NCBI GenBank assembly: GCA_037176725.1
Contig: JAZBRS010000020.1
Coordinates: forward strand, 100,272,501-100,336,500
From: Posidonia oceanica
Lineage: Eukaryota; Streptophyta; Magnoliopsida; Alismatales; Posidoniaceae
Direction of reading: 5' to 3'
DNA length: 64,000 nt
This document shows positions 1 through 11,415 of this stretch, piece after piece; position 1 is the stretch's first letter, and each line of letters begins with the position of its first letter. A model generated the notes under the pieces. That model worked only from the letters and a program-made list of their open reading frames with translations. It was not told the DNA's origin and searched no databases. A program made the translations under genes and the position numbers.

Positions 1-1067
1 TGTGTGATCTGGTACAGGCCAATATAGCGAGGATTCAGCCTCCCACACTTGCCAAACCTCTTCACGCCCTTGGTCGGTGAAACCTTCAAAAACACAAAGT
101 CTCCCACCAGAAACTCCAACAGTCTCCACCTCTGGTCAGCATAACTCTTCTGCTGACTCTGTGCAGTTAGAAGCCTTCAGTGGATCAAGTCCACCTTGTC
201 TGCATACTACTGCACAAACTCTGGACTAAGAAGCTGCCGCTCACCTACCTCGTTCCAGCAAACCGGGGATCTGCAAGGCCTACCATACAGAGCCTCGTAT
301 GGTGCCATCCCAATGCTAGAGTGGTAGCTATTGTTGTAAGCAAACTCAACCAATGGCAGGTGGTCCTCCCAACTTCCTTGCAAATCCAGGGCACAAGCTC
401 TCAACATATCTTCCAGAGTCTGGATAGTCCTCTCTGTCTAATCATCCAACTGAGGGTGGAAAGTTGTATTGAAATTAAGTACCGTGCCAAAAGCCCCCTG
501 CAGAGTCCTCTAGAACCTTGAGGTGAACCGCGTGTCTCTATCAGACACAATGGATACAGGATCACCATGCAGCCGAACGATCTCTGATACGTACAGTTCT
601 ACCAACCGCCATAAAGGAAGATTCACTTGGATAGCAAGAAAATGAGCTGACTTGGTTAGCTGATCAACGATCACCGACACGGTGTCGTTCTTCCTCGGAG
701 AACGTGGCAACCCAGTCACAAAATCCATAGAGATGTGCTCCCATTTCCATTCCGGTATACTCAACGGCTGTAGAGTTCCTCTAGGTCTCTGATGCTCTAC
801 CTTGACTAGCTGGCAGGTCACACACCTTACCACATAGTCATCAACTGCTCTCTACATGCCAGGCCACCAAAAATTCTACTTCAGATCCCGATACATCTTC
901 GTGGATCTTGGGTGGACGGTGTACTTGGATCTATGAGCTTCATCCAGTAACCTCTGCCTGGCCTCCTCGTACTGGGGTACAAACAAGCGCTGATCAAACC
1001 TCAACTCCCCATGTACGCCAAGAGAAAAGTCCGGCGCTACCCCAGCGCGCAACTTCTCAACAGTCGC
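1..1067 (-). pseudogene. pol: integrase, chromovirus, cut by window edge
   Basis: The zinc-binding end is recognisable (VVRCVTCQLVKVEHQRPRG near 833-780). The catalytic core follows: first aspartate in WEHISMDFVTGLPRS near 740, second in VSDRDTRFTS near 545. Downstream come FAYNNSYHSSIGMAPYEALY (near 345-285) and, in another frame at 140-1, YADQRWRLLEFLVGDFVFLK and VKRFGKCGRLNPRYIGLYQI, a GPY/F-like module. Integrase joins element DNA to the host chromosome. Stops and frame changes at about 510, 207 and 180 inactivate it. A chromodomain would be expected beyond base 1. Confidence 0.85.
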
Positions 1068-1640
1068 CTAAAAGAAGGAATTTGTCTGCTGACAAGTAAT
1101 AATGAACTCCACTAGCTTGGGACAAATAGACAAGCTCGCCATATAGGCACCGCCTGCTCCTCGATGTAGTCTCTTGAGTCCACAGTCAGCCAGATCCTCC
1201 AACATGGTCCACTCCTTGACCATTAGGCTCGCCATGACGTGCGTACACCGACTCAGAGCATCGGCGACCACGTTGGCCTTCTCAGGGTGGTAGGACAAAT
1301 TGAAATCATAGTCATTGAGATACTCCACCCACCTCCGCTACCGCATGTTGAGGTCCTTCTGAGTAAATATATACTTCAGACTCTTGTGATCCGTGTAGAC
1401 CTCAAACTGCTCCCCATACAAGTAGTGTCGCCAAAGCTTCAGCGCGAACACCACGGCAGCCATCTCAAGATCATGGGTAGAGTAGTTCTTCTCATGGTCT
1501 TTCAACTGACGGGAGGCATAAGCCACAACATTGCCATGCTACATCAGAACACTACCCGAACCCACACCACTGGCATCACTATAAATAGTGAAGCCACCAC
1601 TACCAGAAGGCAAGGTCAGAACAGGAGCAGAAGTTAGACG
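1068..1640 (-). pseudogene. pol: RNase H domain, chromovirus
   Basis: The minus strand encodes [20 protein letters not shown] (from 1526), then [20 protein letters not shown] and [16 protein letters not shown], the Ty3/gypsy RNase H that removes RNA template during reverse transcription. After a stop at about 1336 the domain resumes as [20 protein letters not shown], which carries the last catalytic aspartate. The segment between 1527 and 1640 continues the connection domain (PFIWDQSCEASFNEL near 1690-1650) in another frame. Confidence 0.85.
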
Positions 1641-1713
1641 AGCCTTCAACTCATTGAAACTTGCCTCACAACTTTGGTCCCAAATAAATGGAACCCCTTG
1701 CTTGGTGAGAGCT

Positions 1714-1747
1714 GTCAGGGATGAAGCAATGTCAGGGATGAAGCAAT
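1714..1747. repeat. 17-bp tandem duplication breaking the reverse transcriptase frame
   Basis: The word GTCAGGGATGAAGCAAT occurs twice in direct tandem (1714-1730 and 1731-1747). Seventeen is not a multiple of three, so the duplication itself shifts the frame, and the open frame on the minus strand ends here. It probably arose by replication slippage. Confidence 0.85.
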
Positions 1748-3127
1748 AGAAGAGAAATCCCTGATAAACCTCCTGTAGTAACCTGCCAACCCCAGGAAAC
1801 TTCTAATCTCAGACACACTCCTGGGTCTCTGCCAATTGCTAACAGCCTCAACTTTGGTAGGATCAACTCTGACGTCGTCTCCAGAGATAAGGTGGCCAAG
1901 GAACATAACCTCCCTCAACCAGAACTCACACTTGGAGAACTTGGCATACAGCTGGTGCTGCCTCAGAACATCCAGCACTGCCCATAGATGTTGGGCATGA
2001 GCTGCCTCATCTGAGGAGTAGACCAAGATGTCGTCTACAAAGACCACGACAAACTAGTCCAAGAAAGGCCTGAAAATCCGGTTCATCAATTCCATGAATG
2101 CAGCAGAGGCATTGGTCAAGCTGAAGGGCATAACCATGAACTCAAAATGGCCATACCGCGTCCGGAAGGCAGTCTTCTGAATGTCTGAATCATGGATCCT
2201 CAACTGGTGATATCCTGATCTCAGATCAATCTTTGAGAAGACGGAGGCAGACTGCAACTGGTCAAACTGGTATTCCACATGGGACAAGGGATACTTGTTC
2301 TTCACTGTAAGCTAATTCAACATCCGGTAGTCTATACACAACCGGAGTGAACCATCCTTCTTACGAACGAACAAGATAGGCGCTCCCCATGGAGACACAC
2401 TTGGCCTAATAAACCCCTTGTCCAGCAACTCCTGCAGCTGGGCCTTGAGCTCCTGCAACTTAGCTGGCGCTATTCGATAAGGATTCTTTGCAACAGCACC
2501 ACTGCCCGGAGTCAGCTCAATAAAGAACTCCACTTCCCTGTGAGGTGGCATGCCAGGCAAATCATCCGGGAAAACGTTGGGATATTCACACACAACAGAT
2601 ATGTTGTGAACACCCGACTCCAGAGAAGGGGAGGTAACCACACTAGCAAGGTACCCCACACAACCCCAAGCCAAAGACTTGTAAGCCTTCACAATGGAAA
2701 TCACAAGCTTAGGCTCACCCTGGCACACACCTTGCACAAAGAAAGCACCAGCCCCAGCAGCACCAAAGAAAACCCTCCTACGAGCACAGTCGATCAAATC
2801 AGAATATTGGCTCAGCCAGTCCATGCCCAAGATAACATCATACTCATTCATGCCCATGAGAATGAGAGTGGCATCGAACTCTCGGCCATTCAGCTCCAGA
2901 TCGACAGAAGGCAGATATCTCCATGCCAAACTGTGCTCACCTAGCGGCGTTACCACCTCCAGGTGGAAAGCTAACCTGGCTGGTACATCATCCAGCTCTA
3001 CCGTAAAAGACTCAGAGACAAAAGAGAAAGTGCTCCCTGAGTCAAACAAAACTTTGGCCATTCGGCCCGCCACAAGATAAGAACCTAAGGCCAAAGCACA
3101 ACCAACAACATCCCCATTAAACAACAA
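1715..3127 (-). pseudogene. pol: protease and reverse transcriptase, chromovirus
   Basis: The protease shows the catalytic triad as [13 protein letters not shown] near 3050, as in retroelement aspartic proteases that cut Gag-Pol. Reverse transcriptase begins at about 2490 ([18 protein letters not shown]) with [16 protein letters not shown], the palm aspartate in [14 protein letters not shown] near 2230, and the catalytic box [10 protein letters not shown] near 2030. A TAG interrupts the frame just after YRMLN (2311-2309) and another follows IFRPFLD (2053-2051), each where relatives have a sense codon. The frame is then lost at a 17-bp tandem duplication (1714-1747) in the connection region. 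It is a pseudogene, but its domains are well recognised. Confidence 0.88.
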
Positions 3128-4402
3128 GGTTCATATTACAGGGGGAAAGAAACAACAACAACCACAACAAAACAACAACAGCAACAATGGGTCACACCAC
3201 CCAAAGGAAACTACGGGGACTTACCCTCCACAACATTACCAGAGGACCCACAGTCGGGAGCTAAAATAGTAAACACACGCCCCCAGGTCAGCTGCTGTGG
3301 CACATTCCTCGCTCGCTTGGGAGGATCCGAGCACATCCTCTGCACATGTCCCGATCTCTCGCAGTTGTAGCACACTACCCTACTCCGATTCGTCACCTGC
3401 TGTGCTCGAGGACAGTGCGCTGCAAAGTGACCCGCCTGGCCACATTGGAAACACTAGGCGCTACCTTGTCCACTCGAAGCAGCCTGACTCGGACCGGTGC
3501 TACCAACTCTTGCAAAGCTGTGCCAGGTGCTGGAGGTAGGGCCAACACCACCACCACCTCGTGCAAAACTACGCCGGGCAACAGAACCACCGACAGATCT
3601 ATCCTTCTTTCTTTTCCCTGGGCTACTCATGCCACTGGAACTCAGTGGACTAGAGACAGAAAACCGGAAAGTCAAGGGCAACTTGGCCTTCCCCTTGGAG
3701 TGACCACTCACATACTGGTTATACTCCTCTTCAAAGCGGGAAGCCATCGGGACAACCTCAGCTACCGTCGCACAGCAGCAGCCCATCACCTTCACCCTCA
3801 AGCTAGGTTGAAGGCCTTCCAGAAAATCTCTCCGCCCGCCTTTCCCCAGAATCAAAGGCCTGGGCGAACCTCTCCAACTGGGCAAAAGAGGCTTCATACT
3901 CAGCCACAGACATCTTGCCTTGTTGCAGACTCTAGAACTCTCGGTCGAATCGGCTCCTTACATGGCTCGGGAAGTATTTCTCATGGAATGCAGCTTCGAA
4001 GTCCTTCCACTTGATGTCGACCGTTATAGAATTCGGGAACTTCAGCCGCCTGGTGGCTCTCCACCACTCATCGGCATCGCTGTCGAGCTGAAAGGCAGCC
4101 AACCGCACCTAGTGCTCCGCCGGGCACGCCAAACTATCCAACAATTTCTCAATCCTTCGCAGCCATGCCTCGCTCTCCTTTGGAGTACCAGTGCCCTTGA
4201 ACGCCGGTGGGTGGAGCTTGCTCAATTGGCGAAGCCACGGATCTCCCTCAGACTCTCTACCAGAGCCACTCTTGCCAAAAGCCTGAGAGATCCCGCGCAT
4301 CCAGCCTCGCAACTCCGTCCGCACACCCTGCCAACCACTCTCCTCTCGAGAGCTAGGTTCCTCAGCAAGGGCCTTATCCTTTCGGCGACCACGGCGAGAC
4401 AT
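3128..4402 (-). pseudogene. gag of the chromovirus, disrupted
   Basis: The likely start is the ATG at 4402-4400, giving MSRRGRRKDKALAEE, 157 bases inside the primer site. The capsid region follows in pieces: LHPPAFKGTGTPKESEAWL near 4180, then DFLEGLQPSLRVKVM near 3820 and FEEEYNQYVSGHSKGKAKL near 3720. These are typical of plant Ty3/gypsy Gag, which packages element RNA into virus-like particles. An intact nucleocapsid zinc knuckle, CYNCERSGHVQRMC (Cx2Cx4Hx4C), lies near 3370-3320. Frame changes and stops between blocks (for example after position 4109) mean no full-length Gag can be made. The boundary with protease is approximate; in this lineage gag and pol are usually one frame. Confidence 0.8.
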
Positions 4403-4558
4403 GCTGAACCGGGAGAGAAGCAACAAAGACCTGCACCACAGCCAATAAGACAAGCAACAATATACGACAAACAACAGGTGCAGACTCAATCATGATATGC
4501 AATTTCCTATGGAGTCACTAGACTGACCACTCCTAGGCTAGTGCAACCTAGTGAACCT

Positions 4559-4572
4559 GGGCTCTGATACCA
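4559..4572 (-). other. Primer-binding site, initiator tRNA-Met
   Basis: The minus strand reads TGGTATCAGAGCC, complementary to the 3' end of plant initiator tRNA-Met (which ends GGCTCTGATACCA). It lies 4 bases inside the LTR end, the normal place for priming minus-strand DNA synthesis. Confidence 0.9.
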
Positions 4573-4576
4573 AACC

Positions 4577-7500
4577 TGTAACGACTCGAGTCGCTACCAA
4601 CAAAACTAAGCCCACAAAAATTTAAAACTTAATTAACTATTACAATTACAATATACTACTGGGCTAAACAACAAATATCAATGCTAGGAACCTGCAGTGG
4701 ACAGCTACGTGACTCCCACTATATGCACTATAACTCCAAACCAGCTAATCATCTGCATCTGCAAACCACACAAAGCACACGTGAGTGACCTAGAAATCGT
4801 TACTCAGTATACACCTCGCAAAAACCACACGAGAAATCGACGTAAAACCTCAATTACGGCACAACCGGTAAAGCCCCAAAATCTGGGTCCACAACAATCA
4901 ATAAAACACCCTTCCCAAAGCCCACAAGCTAAAACTAGGGAAGACAGGCGTTTACAAAAATATTCACAAAGCCACGGCCCACTGGCCCAAAACCTCAAAA
5001 CCACTCAAAACCCTCCAACCCCTCAGGCTGGAAAACACTCGGCCCACTGGCCAAGACAAGGCGGAAATACCTCGCAAAACTAAATCTCAATCAATATAAC
5101 GGCCCACCGGCCCAAAGCTCAAACCAAAGCCGCACGCCGTAACTAGGCGGGAAAACATCTGGCCTAATACGGCCCAAGACACAAAATACAATATCACACC
5201 ATACACAGGCGGAAAGCAACTGGTCCAATATGGCCCAAAACTCAAATCACAATATCACGCCATACACAGGCGGAAAGTAACTGGCCCAAAATGGCCTAAA
5301 CAACAGTAAAACTCATAAAGCCCAAACTCAAGCAAAGCTCAAGGCCTAATACGGCCAGCAACAACCAAAACACAGCCCCACGGGCACAAAACCACAACTG
5401 ATCGTATTGCCCGGCGCCAAGCAACCAATCTGGCCTCAAGCAGTAGTCAGGGACTCACCCCTATAGCTCACTACACTGCCATGAACACCCGCCCTGTGGA
5501 GGAGCATGTCCGTCCTGACATATCGTCACTAGAGACACTTCAAAAGTGATCCCCACCTGGGAAAGCTACTCAACCCAACTGGGCAAGCTGTCCTCACTCA
5601 GCACAAACCACAAGGCATGCCTAATATACGGCGACCTTAGCTCAGTGCTCCGAACCACTAGGGGCTCCAACCCCTAGGCTCAGCCAGCACTAGTGTCCCG
5701 AACCACTACAGGCTCCAACCCCTAGGCTCAGCTGGCACCCAAAACAAGGCGAGTCTCGGTGCCCGTAACAACTAGGGTATCATGCCCAGCTACGTAGGAG
5801 TATCATACCTCCCGAGTCCGCTACTACGATACCGCTAGGTACGGCCGGCACCCCGACCCCCAAACCTCAACCCAGGCGAAGTGTGCGACACATCAGCAAC
5901 GCCGTCGCATCCCCGGGTCCAGCCAACACAACTCCCAGGTTTTTGGCCACGGAAAACCTCGGCAAAATCATTTGCAAATCATTCATATTTTCCTTAGAAA
6001 TCTCTTTGAAAACATTTATCAAATATCATGGGCTAAAGCACAATAAGCCCCAAAACCAACTGAGGAAATCACATTGGAAAACAAGCCCGGGAGAGCATCC
6101 CAGACCAAAATTGGCAGATCGGTACTCCCACCAGTAGACCGAAAATCCCTGATTCAGTGGAACCAAATCCACCGACTGACCGGTCTGCACAGTGATCGGT
6201 AGATCGATATCACACCAGTCATACCAAAAATCCCTGATTCGGTGGAACTAAATCCACCGACCGATCGATCGAACCCTGAAAACGGCAGACCGATCAATAA
6301 CGGTTGATCGAAATCAGGTCCTGGTCTAAATCTAACGGAAAAAGGTGACACCGATATCACACTGGTGTACCGATTTCCCCCAGAAATCGGCAGACCGACC
6401 AAAAAGGTCGTGCCGAACCAGGATAGGGCAGAAAACTTACAAAACCGACTTTAAACCCAAAACACCCGAATCAAACTCCAAACCTAGCGTGCCATATACC
6501 GGAATCTTCGGAATTCAACAAGGAATGCAACCATACCCTCGATATGGCATTCCGAGGCACGCAACACAAGAAAATGCCGAAAATCCAATAATCAAGCCAT
6601 TTTCATAAAAACCTCAAAACACTATCAAATCCATGCCAAATCAAACGTGCAACACATGCAAAGGAGTGTCTCAGCTCGAGCAACACAAATATATTACAAT
6701 CGCCTCAATCCGAGGCCCAAAACATCGGAATTCACCGGGAAACCACAATATAGCATTTAAGTCACTCGGCCATATATTCGGCCAAAAAAACCACAATAAA
6801 TCTCTAAAAATTACCAAATCACTAACATAGCATAATATCATGGCAGAGGACATAATTAAATCATAATAAAGCCGTTCTTGAGCCCACAACTCAAGAAACC
6901 ACTAAAAATCCCCATTTGAGCTATAAACCAACTCAAGCCAAATAACTTCGCCTAAATGTATATAAATCCCTAAAAGTTGCCAAACTCAATTATATCATAC
7001 AAAACATGGCAAGGGACACATGCAAGGCAATATCTAAATATTTAATCTACTAGGGTGAGGCGTGTACCTTGGGATAGAGGGACAACCTCCGTCCACCGGC
7101 GATCCATACGCACACCGAGCACGCCACTCCACCGAGACGACGACCGGAGCTCGCCGCACCACCACCGGCCGCCACCGCACGTCGGCCACCACCAACAGCC
7201 GCCAGCCACCACACGGAGGAGGAAGAAGAAGAAAAGGAAGAGGAGGGGAAGAAAGGGGAAAGGAGGAGGGAGGGAGACGAAGGAGGGGGAGACAGATGGG
7301 GAGAGGGGGAGGAGGAGATGGAGATGTGCCGGCTAGGGCACGACGCGCAAGGAGGAGGATGCACGCACAGGGGGGAGGAGGGGAGACGTGCATGAGGGGG
7401 AGAGGGGAAAGAAGAGAAGGAAGGGGGAGAGCACGTGAGGGAGAGGGTGGAGGGGAAAGGGAGAGAGAGGGAGAGAAAGAGAGGGAGAGAAAGAGAGAGA

Positions 7501-7706
7501 GAGAACCAGGGACCAGACCACAATCTGTCCCACCAACCACCACAAGTGGGAGTCCACCACAACAATACAGGTGGAGACCCACACAAACCACAGATGGGAC
7601 GCACAATAACTCAAGTGGGGCTCGTAAGGCCAATAACACCTGACCAAAGCCAAGAAATTCATTATAAAAGCATAATTAGATGGAAAATGAATTCCCGCGT
7701 GTTACA
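4577..7706 (-). repeat. 5' LTR of the chromovirus (3130 bp)
   Basis: The plus strand starts TGTAACGACTCGAG directly after the primer site and ends CCCGCGTGTTACA, giving TGTAAC/GTTACA terminal inverted repeats. The interior holds short imperfect tandem repeats: about 68-bp units with GGCCCA words at 5090-5300, a roughly 56-bp duplication around CCAACCCCTAGGCTCAG at 5650-5740, and dispersed CCGATCGA-type words at 6120-6420. A purine-rich stretch (pyrimidine-rich in the sense direction) lies at 7200-7510. Open frames at 7034-7662 on both strands are low-complexity products of that stretch, not genes. The outer boundary at 7706 is chosen from the inverted repeat and from where LTR A homology starts. 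Confidence 0.75.
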
Positions 7707-8379
7707 ATTGCATGGTTTATCGCCTTTGCTTTGTTTTTCTCTTGCATGTCGCTTTGCATTGCATGGCTTTCATCGTTGCTTTGATTTATCGCCTGCATTT
7801 GCATTAGGGCGGTGATGCTTACTGTTTGGAATTCTTACGAACTAGGGCTTGCTCGTTTGGAGCACTGACAGCGCTGCTGAGCACATAGATTGTACGTTTA
7901 ATTCCCTGGATGCACCTTAACACTTAGAGCATACATTTGAGCATGTAATTAAGCATTCATGGCATTTAGGCATTTAGCATGCATCTTCCTACATATGCGA
8001 GCATTAAGCCTAGAAAGACCGATTCTCGGACGTATCAAGGGTGCCTAACACCTTTCCCGTGTGTAACAAGAGTTCTTGCCCTTTCTCTTGGCCCACAATG
8101 ACCATATTGCCCTTATCCTAGGCACGAGTCACATTTGCATTCTTTTTTTTTTCTTTTTTGCATGGTTTCTCATGCTTTCATCGGTTTTCCTTGTCTCCCG
8201 ATTTAATAGACACGGTGGTGACTCTGATTTAGTCTTATCTTTGTTTTTTCCTCTTTTTCCAACGTTTCCGAGTAGAGTATCCCTCCACGGGTCCTACTGC
8301 TATTAGTGAACCTAATTCCGATCGGTGCACGTGAGCTTTGGCATCGTGCAAGGACGATCCGAATTTCGGGATTACTACA
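7707..8379 (+). repeat. LTR A, 3' part only (Tat clade)
   Basis: This matches the last 670 bases of the complete LTR at 23729-28443: the TGCATTTGCATT-rich stretch, GGCGGTGATGCTTACTG, the block GGGTGCCTAACACCTTTCCC (8039-8058), the primer-site-like TGGTGACTC near 8218, and the terminal GGGATTACTACA ending at 8379. Its 5' part has been displaced leftward, out of the window, by the chromovirus insertion at 7706. To its right the sequence continues directly in integrase codons, so it was inserted in element E. Confidence 0.8.
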
Positions 8380-8380
8380 A

Positions 8381-8596
8381 TACCAGAAGAAAGTTAGGCC
8401 CAGAAGCTTCCAGCCCGGAGATCTGGTCCTATAGGCCATTCATCTTCCAGACAGTCGAGGCAATTTCCAGCCCAACTGGTGCGTCCCCTTTGTGATCAAG
8501 TGGGTCTTCTCCGGCGGTGTAGCAATCCTTGAGGATATGGACCAAGTTGAGCAGTCAGAACCGGTCAACTCATGCTACCTCAAGAAGTACTACTAA
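8381..8596 (+). pseudogene. Tat element E: C-terminal end of integrase
   Basis: The plus strand translates as YQKKVRPRSFQPGDLVL, a TAG, then AIHLPDSRGNFQPNW and ILEDMDQVEQSEPVNSCYL, ending at TAA 8594-8596. This is collinear with the end of the integrase of element F (58322-58560, minus strand), which has PRRFQTGDLVL and LEDMDQVEQSEPVNLCYL. Only about 70 residues remain because LTR A is inserted upstream. One in-frame TAG replaces a sense codon present in F. Confidence 0.85.
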
Positions 8597-9797
8597 TAGC
8601 CTGGAGCCGCCCTTATCTTGTAGAGCCTTTTTCCTCGATTCCATCTCATGCATTCAAACACTTTCATGCATTCTCAGCTTTACATGCTTTATTAGTCAAA
8701 AAAAAAAGAGAGAAGAAAAGGAAAAAAAACAACCACGCATTACAATCATAACCCGATGATGAAAATCGGAAGTGCTTGCCTACTCTGGAAAGAGTCTACT
8801 CTACCTCACCTGACACTACTTAGATGTCCTAACCAGTGAGGGAGCCACCACTTAGTGAAGACAGGTGAAATGTCCAAACCCCCTAGGACTTACACCTCTA
8901 GAGGGAGATAAAATACTAGGGTGTGAGTGAGAGTGTTAGCTAAAAAAAAAATATATATATATATATATACATGTCTGTGCATGGGCATCAAAGAAAAAAA
9001 GAAGACAGAAGGCGAAGACAGAAGTCAGCGCTAGAGATAGAGACGAACAGCGTAGCCCCGTCCCTCCAACTTACCTTGGAGAGGAGTCGAAGTTCGTGCC
9101 TGGGGAACCCACCAATCCTGCAGGGCCTAGCCACCCCTGTCTAGCAACAGCTCCCCTAGCCTCAGACTAGGCCCCCATTACATCCAAGCCAGGGATAAGG
9201 GAAACCTGCATGCTTATGTTGGAGCAAAAGAATGACAAAATGAAAAGAGTAGGTATAGGTTCTCGAGAGTTTGGCATGAAGCCTGTCCTCACCACACCAC
9301 CATCTTAACGCTAAAAATTCTCGTCCATTCCAGAGTGCCACCGACAGTTAGGAGTATGAGTAGAGTTCGATGAGTCAGAGACCGCTCCTTTCCTCTGTGG
9401 CAGGCATCAAGCACTCCATATACTGAGGGAAATAGAAATCTAGCATAAATCATTCATGCATCTATCAAGCATTAATCATCGCTTTTTACTCTTCCCCTCC
9501 CACTCTGCAAGGCCCAGCTCGGCACTGGGATAGTACTCTACCAAAGGCAAGTTGACCGCCTTCGGACCACAGCCCGTTGGTCCAGAGCTCCCACCAACTT
9601 GCCCGGCCACTGCTCAATCCAAGCACCAGCACAAGCCTCGGAACAGGCCATCATTGTTAGCACAGTAGTTTGGAATGTATGTCAGTAGCCAGGGGTAGAA
9701 TGGTCACTTCGGAGGCAATAGGACAACCTCAGCACTTTGGGGTCCCTTAGGGACTGTCAGGCTTGCATAGCTAGGCACTACCAACCATCCCCTGTGT
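8597..9797 (+). other. Element E: noncoding region downstream of integrase
   Basis: No gene seen. A purine-rich stretch (8698-8732) precedes a block at about 8755-8935 that is strongly conserved with the same place in element F (57895-58085, reversed), starting at GGAAGTGCTTGCCTACTCTG. An (AT)n microsatellite lies at 8950-8969. The rest (9000-9790) shows no recognisable feature. Confidence 0.65.
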
Positions 9798-9990
9798 GAC
9801 TTCGCTCCGGGTGGACAAAGTCCCTTTTGCTTGTCTCCTCGCTCCGTGCGGACGAGGACAAGTATACTTCTTTGTGCGACTTCGCTCCGGGCGGACGAAG
9901 TCCCTTTCACTTGTTTCCTCGCTCCGTGCGGACGAGTACAAGTGTGCCTTTTGTGCAACTTCGCCCCGTGCAGGCAAGGTCCCTTTGCAT
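9798..9990 (+). repeat. Array of 7-11-7 hairpins (CTTCG/CTCG family)
   Basis: Four to five inverted repeats share an 11-nt loop CTCCGNGYGGA but have different arms. Arms are GACTTCG/CAAAGTC at 9798-9822, TCCTCG/CGAGGA at 9836-9858, a perfect GACTTCG/CGAAGTC at 9878-9902, CTCG/CGAG at 9918-9936, and a weaker copy near 9958-9985. Unit length is about 40, alternating two arm types. Open frames across this stretch on both strands are by-products of the repeats. Confidence 0.75.
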
Positions 9991-10284
9991 GAATGAATGT
10001 GCTTGGTTTCTGTGATCTGAATGTTAGTTGTAACATGTTAACTGTTTTATTGGCTTTGAAATGCACATCTTCTTCTTTGACAGCCAGTGTTGTGTGCCTG
10101 TGTAAGATCTGATGGACCACAGCCTTGATTGCAGGTACTTGAAGATTTTGCACAAGTTTTCTGCTCAATGTCACGGGCCGTGTGACCGACCCCTCTTTCA
10201 AGCACTTGTATTTTCTTCGTCCTTGCCCGTGAAATGGGTTTCCCCACTTTAGTAACCCCGACGCGCTGCTCCGAGGTTCTCTAA
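9991..10284 (+). other. Element E: spacer before accessory ORF
   Basis: No gene, RNA or repeat could be recognised here. A TAA at 10282-10284 closes the frame of the following accessory ORF on its 5' side. Confidence 0.5.
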
Positions 10285-11415
10285 GGATGGATCGGCGAAC
10301 TCACCGAAGGTGACCACGAGAAGCTGCGTTTGTGGGGCCTCTCGTCCAAGCTTTTGAAGACAGTTGAGGTAGAGGTGAGCCGCCATCTCCTGTGCGCTGC
10401 TACAAGATTCTGGAAACCTACGCACCATGTTTTCCATTTCGACAGAACGGAGCTGACGCCCACGCTGGAGGAAGTACGCCGAATCTACAGCTTTTCCAAG
10501 CTTTTGGGACCAACTGTGTTCATGAGGCAAACGGATATGTTGCAGTCCCGAGCCAACTGACTGGACTCTCCACTGTTGACTGCAAATAGAGGTTGATCTA
10601 CACCGACGGGCCTACGCCCATGCTCTGCCTGGAATACTTCGATCAAGTTGCCAAGAAGCGTGTTGTGCTTGGAGATGAACTGTGGCTCTGGGGTTCTGTT
10701 ACCCACTTCTTAGGGGAGCTGATCTTCAATCACGGCTGGATGACGGTTGCGATTGAAGTTGCCATGATTGCACTTGCTGTGGTGACTTGGCAGATCGACC
10801 TGGCACCAGTAGTTCTAGCAGAGACTTATTGTGGACTGGACCACATCTCACACCGCTGCTACCACTTCCACGGCTGCAGGGCCCTAGTGCAGGTATGGCT
10901 GGCTAGACACTTGGGGATGGATATTCTACGCCCACAGAGATCCGCCTTCGAGACTTACTGCAGTAGCGGCCATGCTCGAGCTATTCAGAGTGTCCGCGAG
11001 GAGTACGAGAAGCTGGCAAAGCTAACCGGGGATGCAGTGACATGGCACATCATCCCATCCACGGCTGAATCCTTCACTGTCTTCTTCAGCGCTCGCGACA
11101 TGCGACTGATTGTGCTACCAGGGTTCACCGAGGGTGTTGAGTATCATCCTATCCGAGTGACGTGGCAGTTCGGCTTCCAACAGGGTGCTTTTGTCGATAG
11201 CACAACGTCCAAGCTTCTTCAGCCTTATCCACTCAACTCAACTGCTGCAACGACGGAGCTAGCCCACCTGATGCGACATTTTGATTGTGAATGGCTCAGG
11301 GTACATCCTTGAGTATGCGACTGAGGTACTAGGGCTCTGGCCTATCAACGAGATCCCGCCTGACGCCCCTCTGTTCTGTGATAGTAGGAGTTCCAAGAAG
11401 GCCCAAACTGGTTAG
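10285..11415 (+). pseudogene. Element E: accessory ORF after integrase (DUF7745-like)
   Basis: This degraded reading frame of about 375 codons lies downstream of pol. It opens GWIGELTEGDHEKLRLWGL, then FWKPTHHVFHFDRTELTPTL, LAPVVLAETYCGLDHISHR, FHGCRALVQVWLARHLGMD, and ends WPINEIPPDAP before TAG 11413-11415. The pattern of an F-W-x-P-x-x-x-x-F-x-F segment followed by PTLEE, then LAETYxGLD and a G-C-x-x-L-x-x-W-L segment, resembles proteins annotated in plants as DUF7745 or plant-mobile-domain-like; I recognise this by eye only. The function is unknown. The copy in F (55615-56817) has the same order. In-frame lesions: TGA at 10558, frame changes near 10560-10590 and near 11285. The true start is not visible because a stop lies upstream. 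Confidence 0.65.

Larger units (their letters stand above)
1..7706 (-). mobile_element. Ty3/gypsy chromovirus-like LTR retrotransposon (Del/Tekay type), 3' end outside window
   Basis: Minus-strand element read from its 5' LTR (4577-7706) through primer site, gag with a CCHC knuckle, protease, reverse transcriptase, RNase H and integrase to the left window edge, where a GPY/F-like integrase tail is still open. The order PR-RT-RH-INT is that of Ty3/gypsy. The initiator-Met primer site, long LTR and integrase tail suggest the Del/Tekay chromoviruses; the diagnostic chromodomain and the 3' LTR would lie left of base 1. Several in-frame stops and a 17-bp duplication show it is dead. It is inserted in a Tat LTR: sequence to the right of 7706 is LTR A. 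The right target-site copy would be ATTGC (7707-7711); the left one is not visible. Confidence 0.85.

Noticed and set aside
7034..7662. Long overlapping frames on both strands
   Set aside because: Low-complexity purine/pyrimidine-rich LTR DNA; Ser/Pro/Leu- or Arg/Glu-rich translations without domains.
10285..11415. Host gene with a plant mobile domain
   Set aside because: It is flanked by integrase and LTR sequence, and a second copy sits at the same place in element F.
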